A DNA stretch of 64,000 nt from Hymenochaete sp. R1 (Eukaryota; Basidiomycota; Agaricomycetes; Hymenochaetales; Hymenochaetaceae): positions 186,001 to 250,000 of the forward strand of contig JAFREE010000010.1 of the NCBI GenBank assembly GCA_019400425.1. The letters are read 5' to 3'. A program made the position numbers and the translations under genes. Positions 56,968 through 64,000 of this stretch are shown here, one piece after another. The first letter of the stretch is position 1, and each line of letters opens with the position of its first letter. The notes under the pieces were generated by a model. That model did no database searches. It saw nothing but the letters and a program-made list of their open reading frames with translations, and was not told the origin of the DNA.

Positions 56968-58005
56968 ATGACTACCAGCGAGTCCTCATTAACAAACCAC
57001 CCGACCATACGAAAAGCAAACTTAGTAAGTCATTGGGCTAGATAGCTATACAGTAGTAAATCGTTATACGTTCGCCCCAGGCCAGCTCTTCACAGATACA
57101 GAGATACATTTCGAAGGTCCAAAGTATCAAGGGGTTAAAGTACGTCTTAAGCTAGGTATGGTCAGTGTAACCTTCGGAGGCTAAAATCGTTCAGTTACTC
57201 TTTCCATGCATGTGCTTCTGCAGATCTATCTGAAACCATGAAGAGTCAGATCTGGGACGTGTTCGAGGAAAATATGAAAGACATGTAAGTGTGTTTCCAA
57301 TAACTGGCCGTATTGGAAATAAGCTGAACAGGCCCGCAGGTACAAAAGCTCGGGCGTCTTTCCCTGGGAACCCAAGGAAAAGAAGGAAGAAATGTTTCAC
57401 AAACACGCCAGATTTTTGCTCGTAGGGCAAGGCGCTGAGACACTTAACCTAAAAGGCCTAGAGAAAGACGGACTCCTCGCGTTTGTGATATATAGGTTCG
57501 AGAGGGAGGACGAGAGGAACGTCGTCTACATGTGAGCCGCCTCATGATGCGCCCAAAGAAAGACATTGGACAATATTGATGATGTAACGGGTGTGGTAGC
57601 TACGAGATGCAAACACGAAGCAGTGCGAGGAGACTTGGTCTAGGTAAGGCGCTCATGCAGAATATTTACGAGTTGGGTGCTGGCTTGGGTATGACTATGG
57701 TCATGCTCACAGTCATAAAAGGTTTGAGTTCACATCAATTCTGATGCTCTAGGTTTTCTGACCATGACGAATGCAGCTAACGAAGCCGCCGTTGCGTTCT
57801 ATCGACATCTTGAGTAAGGGCTCCGAAGAGTCTGATCTCAACTGTTTACTGATATTTACGAAATTCCAGATTTACGCTGGACGAGACGTCTCCTGATTAT
57901 GAGGAGCCGAAAGAAGATGACGGAGATACCGGCTATTCTATACTGTCTCGAGATGTAAAAAATGTCAAAGTAAAATTATTGGATGGTGAAGATGAAGAGC
58001 CGTAG
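56968..58005 (+). CDS. NAA40: N-alpha-acetyltransferase 40 (NatD; histone H4/H2A N-terminal)
   Basis: Acetylates the alpha-amino group of histones H4 and H2A. The ATG is at 56968 (MTTSESSLTNHPTIRKANL); an early exon reads QLFTDTEIHFEGPKYQGVKV and the GNAT fold continues with WDVFEENMKDM, FPWEPKEKKEEMFHKHARFL, LLAFVIYRFE and the acetyl-CoA loop RRLGLGKALMQNIYELG. LTVIKANEAAVAFYRHLEFT and LDETSPDYEE end in YSILSRDVKNVKVKLLDGED; the stop is at 58003-58005. LTVxKxNxxAxxFY and DxxSPD are the NAA40 signatures. Six or so introns. Firm call. Confidence 0.88.
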
Positions 58006-58226
58006 TAGTAGATGAGTAGATTATCTGATATCGGCTATTATCGGAAATTTCAAGTACGGCCGACCAATAGCAATGACGCGCACCGCTCGGCTTGTCGATT
58101 CGATTTCGTCTCAGTCATCTTTCCTTCTCACCCGCGCCTGCTCCGCTCCCCATCCTCCTCCTCCTCACGAACGATCACGACGAGCAACGACTCAAGAAAA
58201 CAACAGGTGGTGGATCATTGAATCAC

Positions 58227-59442
58227 ATGGACCCGTTCAATGCAAAGCTGGTAGCAGCTGCTACTGGCTCGGCGCTGACTGCCTTGACGAGTAAGTCATA
58301 CTCGCAAAAAAGCTCTTCTCGTACGGCATTTTCACGCCCCATCCTCTTCGTTGTGCAGTGACTCCTTTCGACGTCGTCAAAACGCGATTACAAACTCAGC
58401 CTCCTGTAAGGACGCCCCTTTTCCCAAACCCACCGACACCTCAACAGTGTTGTCAACCAAATAATGCATTGGGTTGCGTACGGAACATGTCTTCGTATGC
58501 AAGACAGTTGCCGGAGGAAGTTGTCTGCATCTGGGATCATGGTGTCTTGCACACGGAACGAGTAAATGGATTTTGGGACGCTGTACGGCATGTCTTCCGT
58601 GCTGAAGGTATCAAAGGACTATGGAAGGGCGCCGGGACGACACTGTACGCGTCAAATGCCCGTATTTCTTCCATTACTGATTTATTCGACTATTTGTGTG
58701 TATAGGCTCATCGGCGTACCGTCTTCAACTTTTTACATGCTCACGTATGATCATCTACTTCGCGTTTGGATGCCCTCAATATCGCCATGGCCTTCGCTTA
58801 CACCGTTATTCGCAGGCGTCACTGCACGGACGCTTATTTCTACAGCTGCCTCTCCTTTGGAATTAATTCGCACGAACCTACAATCCACTCCCACCTCCCC
58901 CAATAACCCACATACCCTCAGGTCCGTCTTGACATCCCTCAGAGGCATCGCTGAACAAAACGGCGTGAGGTCGTTATGGCGCGGTGTGGGTCCCACACTC
59001 TGGCGGGATGTGCCATTTAGCGGCATTTATTGGGCACTGTACGAACATTTGAAAGGGAGGATAGAACGGACAGGCCGCGAGGGTGCTCACGTAGCATTTG
59101 CCAGTGGCGCCATAAGCGGGACGACCGCTGCGATCGTCGTGTCTCCGTTCGATACCTTGAAGACGCGAAGACAGGCACTCGTTATGTCTGGATCGGCGGG
59201 TGGCGCATCTCAAACGACCTCATTGGTGGGCGTACTGAGGGATATCGTAAGAACAGAGGGTGTGGGCGCACTGTACGCGGGACTCACGCCACGGGTAGTC
59301 AAAATTGCCCCGGCGTGCGGCATAATGATTTCTTGTTTTGAGGTTAGTCCGTTCGGTTGTTTAATTTACATATGTGGCGAATGTTTACTGATAATTTACC
59401 AAAGGGGATCGGGAAGATGCTGGCTAAACCTGTGGAGGATTG
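58227..59442 (+). CDS. MTM1: Mitochondrial carrier, MTM1 / SLC25A39-40 family
   Basis: A six-helix inner-membrane carrier; the human relative SLC25A39 imports glutathione and the yeast one affects Mn-SOD metallation. The ATG is at 58227 and an intron completes MTPFDVVKTRLQTQPP, the first Px(D/E)xx(K/R) signature. The second is SPLELIRTNLQ and the third SPFDTLKTRRQ. The loop between helices 1 and 2 holds four Cys (QQCC, LGCV, VVCIWD), the region where SLC25A39 has Fe-S-binding cysteines. A 67-nt intron joins AGTTL to LIGVPSSTFYML, and the last intron leads to GIGKMLAKPVED; the stop is at 59440-59442. Complete gene. Confidence 0.9.
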
Positions 59443-59801
59443 AGGTCGTAACTTGCATGGATATCTTGGAGAACGAGTGTTGTGCACTTCGCACATCCTT
59501 CTGTCGCTACTGTTTTTCATGTCATTATAGAGAATATCATACAGCATTTTGGTTGGGAATTAGCATAGTCATATAATAGATTATTGATGATTGATATCAG
59601 GTCCTATGGAAAGATGAAGAATAAGCAAAGTTGGAACTGAATATTTTAAAAAGAGTGAAATGTTTGTAGAAGAGAAACAAAACAATTGACGCGACTACCT
59701 CGTGTTCGCCTTTCAGCATTACTCTCTCTGCCAGCAGCAACTTTGCTTCACCCTTCAGATCCTTTTTAACAAACAACTTACCCTTCAACATATCCAATAA
59801 C
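59443..59801. other. Intergenic
   Basis: 359 bp between two plus-strand genes; 3' UTR of the carrier and promoter of the GYF gene. No other feature seen. Confidence 0.4.
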
Positions 59802-62800
59802 ATGTCTGCCTCTACCATGCGCTTTGGACCAGAGGTATGTGGCAATTCTCGTCAAATCTACAACAGCATACTCTAACTTGATCTTTCTGGAACTCCCAGT
59901 GGATGAGGAAGCAACCTTCCTCAGGTAAACCTCCCGTCCCATCCTCGCCCCCTCCTCAAGGCAACACACACACCAACACCGTTACATCTGGCACAAACGG
60001 CAATGGGATACCAGCACCCCCAGGCGGTTCCTCATACTCCTCGCTCGTCACGCCGCCTTCGGCCCCAACATCCCACGGGAAGCGTGACATTGCACATCCG
60101 TTCCGATACTCGCGCGACGAGATGATTCAGGTCTGGAGGGACGGCGGAAGTAGTACATCGACACTCCCGATTGAAGTCGAGAGATGGGAGGGCGTAGTGA
60201 AAGAGAACGCAGGCGAGCCGGCCTGTCTGCGTGAGTTTTCGGAGGAAGAGAAGAAGGTCAGTGCGAAGTTTTTTCCACCTTACTTTTTCTTTCGGTATAA
60301 TCTTTCTCGTGCTTCTTCTATTGTGCTTCTTTCAAAAGCTGATGTTGGCACTCGGTTTGAAAGGCGTATGCCACTTCTCTGAATTCAGAGGCCCGCCGCC
60401 GCCAGCAGTCTGTAGACCAAAGCGCACAAGACCGCGGGAAAGGGGGCCTACACAATAGCGGAGGCGGGCTTATGCGAAGGAGGCGTGGAGATAGTACCGG
60501 TTCTGGTGAGCACTATATTGCAATTATGATTCACCTGTCCTAACCTGCTATGCGTAGACCATGTACCTCTTGCGATTGGTCGCAAGTCTTCGTGGTCAGG
60601 TGCATCCGCCGGTATAGGTACACCTGCACTAGCGTCACCTCGCACCAGGTTCGGTAGCGGCGGCTTCGATGGTGTGCTTGATCGCAATGAAAATGCCTGG
60701 GTGGGCGGGCCGAAGAGGCGTGTGGCGTCGGGTCAGCCCACATCGTCCCGTGTAGATGAAGTCGAGGAGGAAGAGAAAGGCGGACGGGACGCGGGCGGTA
60801 AACAAAACGAGGGCCCGCCGGAACAGCAGAAAGAAAGTAATCCTCCCGAGAGTGGTACAAAAGAAACTACAGAGGAAGTCAACGAGTTGAAAGTCTCCAT
60901 GAGCAATCTTGACGTAGACGATAATGCGAGGTCTGGGGATCCGAAACCAAAGATAGATCTCGCCAAGTTAACCTGGATGTATATTGACCTTCGTGGAAAT
61001 ACGCAAGGTTCGTGGATTACTGATAAATTTTTCTTCCATTTGCTGACATTCAAGGAAAGGTCCTTTCCCTGGTGAAAACATGCAATCATGGAGTGAACAA
61101 GGATATTTCGCAGACAGTCTTATGATGAAACGCGTAGATATTGACGCAGATTACACGCCTTTCGCTGAGATTAAGCGTCGAGCACAAGGTCCTCGAGTGT
61201 TTCTCGATCCCTTGTCTAATAAATCTCCTCCCCCCGGCCTTGCACCGATATCAGTGGGAACGACCACCAACCCTCTTATATATCGACAGAATGTAGAATC
61301 ACCTCACCAACCAAGTCCGCAGCCACTTAGCCAGAATGCGGCTCTAGAACCGTTTCTAAACGCAGGAGCAGTAGCGACTGGCTCGGCATCTCCTTCATCA
61401 TCCATGGGTGGAAGCTTTGCGCGTGGACCGGGAACACCGGATTCGTCAGTTCCTCTTGGTAGCCGATTGGCAAGTCGCTTCATGATGGACCCGACATTTA
61501 ATAGTCGAAGTAGTGTGGGCTATTCACCGGCTGGGAGTCCAGCATTGTCTCATGCTGTTCGTCACAATTTCAATGATGGCTTGCAGCCACATCGTTCGGC
61601 GTCATTCGAAGCCCATTCACCCCACGTACCGTGGCATAACGGAGGAAATGTGCAAGCGTGGCTAGGTAATACTGCAGACCACCAACACACAAATCACCCT
61701 GGCCTTGGAACAAGGACTCCAGACAACACATTCTCACGGGAGCCTTCATTTGGAATGAACCAGCCAGGTGTTGATCCTTTCCTTGCTACAGCAGACCCTT
61801 CGCACGGGTTTATTGCCTCGTCCTCTATGAGTAATATAAATGGTGTACCGCAGCATCTAATAGATCCGAATCACCAACTCAACCGTGAGTTTATCTCGTT
61901 TTCTCAAAGAATGATGTCTGAGAGGATCCTTAGACTTCCAGCACGATCCTTCATTGCAATTCCCAGGCGGGTCTCATTATCAACAGCCGTTACCAGCGTT
62001 GAATACTACGTTTGGGCGAGAGCTCAATCCATTGGCTTCCTTGACATCCTCCCCAATGAGCGCGCATGGGCACTTACATCAAGCATATGGTCGACAAATG
62101 CCACCTTTATCCCCTTGGACTACTCATCCTGTTGAACCTCATAGACCTCGTCCGAGTCCATTCGACGCAGACTTCCCGAGGGCTGATAACACCTTCGTTG
62201 AACCTCCTGCCCAGGCTCAATCTGGTTGGGACAGAACGGCCAATGACATCTGTTCTCAACCTCCTTCAGACCCATGGATCGTCGGCCAACGACAAGGACA
62301 GGAGACAGAAGTACCGCAAAGTCTGACCACAGCTAATGTCAACCAACACAACGAGCAACATGCATCTCAGAACATGCCTCCTATCTCTGCAGCTACCGAA
62401 ATAGAACGCAAGAAGCCGGAAGAAACCGCACCAGAACCACCATCGTCGAAGGAGACTGTACAGCCATCAGCGGAAACGCAAGCAGCACCTGCAAAAACAA
62501 TGTCGTCCGCTCCAGCTACAAAGCGAAAATCTAGTACTACGACCAAAATCTCTCCTGAAATACAGTCTCCGTCTACCACTGCTCCGACATCGAAATCGTC
62601 GGCGCCAGTGCAGAAGGTACCATGGTCCACAGATGAAGAGGTGAAACCCAAGCCAACCCAGGCCATGAACCTCAGGGAAATTCAAGAGATGGAGAAGAAG
62701 CAGCAAGAATCACGGAAAGCAGCAGAGAAGGAGCGGGAGCGGACTACACGTGCTACGGCTGCTGCTACAGCAGCTGGTCCGTCACCGAGTGAAGACGTAC

Positions 62801-63738
62801 AGGTTCATACGTCTTGGGGCCTTCCTACCTCTCAAGCTGGTACTCGCGCAAACGGCGCCGGAGCGACAAAGGAGAACCAGGCACCTGCAGCTACAGCACC
62901 GGTCTGGTCCAATGCTGCAAAGGCCCCTACTAAGACAATGAAGGAGATCCAGGACGAGGAAGAGCGAAGGAAACAAGTACACAAAGAAACAATGGCATCT
63001 ATGGCGGCGAAGAAAGCAGCCGCAATGTCGGTACCCAAGGTTTGTTTTGTCCTCTGATTTTCTTTTCCTTTCAACTAATTGACTCATCAAAAAAGGTCGT
63101 AATTCCTTCTACTCCCTCCGGCGGGGTATGGTCTACAGTAGGCTCTGGAGGAAAAGTCACGGCACCGCCTGCACGTCCGCCTGCTATAACGCAAGCGTCC
63201 ACACCCACTGCTCCAACGCGACCGGCGGCTGTCGTTAACTCTGCCCGTACGACGAGCTCTTCGCAAGTAATCAAAGCGCCTTCAACCTCAAAAGTCGACG
63301 TTGAGCCTAGCCCTCCTTCTGCTGATTTCCTGAAATGGATGCGTGATTCACTGAATGGCCTTGATAAAGCATTCCCCTGTGAGTCATTCGCTCTTTGGTT
63401 TCATTGTCTAACGGAGCACTGAAGCGCATTGTCTCATTCTAGTCGAGGAAATCGCACAGATGCTTCTCACCTTCCCCTTGGATCCCGATCCACCCACCAT
63501 CGAGCTCATCGCCGAAACAGTCTACGGCGCAAGTACGATCATCGACGGACGCCGATTCGCTCGCGAATTCGTTGCCAACCGCAAGGATGACCAAGCCCGC
63601 CAACGCAGCGGTGGCAGCGGTAGCGGAGCCAACGGGAAGCCGTTGTCTTTGGCAGATGTAGTGAAGACACAACCGAAGACGCAGCAGAATGATTTGGCTG
63701 GGTATAAGGTGGTGAAGAAGAAGGGGAAGAAGACCTAA
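59802..63738 (+). CDS. GYF-domain protein (Smy2 / GIGYF family)
   Basis: Smy2/GIGYF proteins bind proline-rich partners and act in mRNA repression and ER-to-Golgi traffic. The ATG at 59802 encodes MSASTMRFGPE, then an intron to WMRKQPSSGK; the short MRFGPEWMR-type start is conserved in fungal members. HPFRYSRDEMIQVWRDGG is the N-terminal conserved motif. The GYF domain is split by an intron at about 61.01 kb: WMYIDLRGNTQ, then GPFPGENMQSWSEQGYFADS, the canonical GPFxxxxMxxWxxxGYF. The rest is Pro/Ser/Gln-rich disorder with a Lys/Glu/Arg coiled part (62.66-63.05 kb; REIQEMEKKQQESRKAAEKE), ending KVVKKKGKKT; the stop is at 63736-63738. Several introns; the exon edges near 60.25-60.55 and 61.88-61.96 kb are uncertain. 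Confidence 0.88.
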
Positions 63739-64000
63739 GAGGGCTTCGTAGTAATATTATCTCTGCATTTTGTTTATTGAAGTCAGAAGTATCATACAGA
63801 TTGTCCAGGTGTTTCGATCTCCCCGCATTAATGATTGTTCTTGCATGCCTCATTGATCTTCGATAAACGAGAAGTGCTGTGATGCAAGGGCAAGAGCTAG
63901 CGAACTCAACTTTATACGGCTCTTCAGGCTCGATGGGTGCGAATCAAATAGGTGGCAAGGGTGTTGCTCTCGCGATGTGACAGCGCTGCGCTGCTCTCGT
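63739..64000. other. Right edge of the window
   Basis: 3' UTR of the GYF gene and unassigned sequence. A short minus-strand frame overlapping the GYF 3' end is a shadow of that exon. Confidence 0.4.

Noticed and set aside
1..64000. tRNA, rRNA, CRISPR, polyketide or peptide-synthetase cluster
   Set aside because: None seen on either strand; spacing and content are those of an ordinary fungal gene region with one transposon insertion.

Overview
This is a window of nuclear DNA from a filamentous basidiomycete, most likely an Agaricomycete. Genes are dense on both strands and are broken by many short GT-AG introns (about 44-90 nt, often with a CTAAC- or CTGAC-like branch site). The gene content is fungal: COP9 signalosome subunit 2, glucosylceramide synthase, heterotrimeric G-beta, Ima1, and a heparinase-like type II membrane enzyme. 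No bacterial or viral genes were recognised, and no rRNA, tRNA or CRISPR array. All gene models were spliced by eye, so exon edges are estimates except where a junction is named.

Layout. 0-9.2 kb: the 3' part of LTV1 (40S ribosome assembly) converges on FAB1, the lipid kinase PtdIns3P 5-kinase. 9.5-11.5 kb: CSN2. 11.7-12.55 kb: a non-autonomous hAT-type transposon (30-bp inverted ends, perfect 8-bp target duplication) carrying a TATGTCCC minisatellite, with a second, TA-flanked MITE nested inside. 12.8-19.7 kb: a cluster rich in mitochondrial translation genes (mL40, RSM22, uL1m) together with the spliceosomal pseudo-deubiquitinase SAD1/USP39 and an unrecognised 47-residue one-helix membrane protein. 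19.7-24.9 kb: a gene-poor stretch with two very small genes, each coding for one double-stranded-RNA-binding domain (75 and 87 residues).

25-42.7 kb: G-beta, a golgin-like coiled-coil protein, an unrecognised protein with three KLxxxFG motifs, a PH+SMP lipid-transfer protein (Nvj2/TEX2 type), an unrecognised proline/serine-rich protein, an R3HCC1-like protein and glucosylceramide synthase. 43-51.7 kb: peroxisomal-type 3-ketoacyl-CoA thiolase divergent from a TatD-type nuclease, then the heparinase II/III-like enzyme and a mucin-like single-pass surface protein. 53-63.7 kb: Ima1, a SNAPC1-like protein, NAA40 (histone N-acetyltransferase), an MTM1/SLC25A39-type mitochondrial carrier and a GYF-domain protein.

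There is no single operon-like pathway. Three themes recur. One is mitochondrial translation and Fe-S-linked control (mL40, uL1m, RSM22 with a cysteine cluster, MTM1 with a cysteine-rich matrix loop). The second is membrane lipid and membrane contact biology (FAB1, the SMP protein, glucosylceramide synthase, the golgin, Ima1). The third is small, easily missed genes. The most distinctive observations are the nested transposon pair, the two one-domain dsRBD microproteins, the golgin tail that looks like a GRASP-binding zinc/PDZ ligand, and the thiolase with a degraded PTS2.
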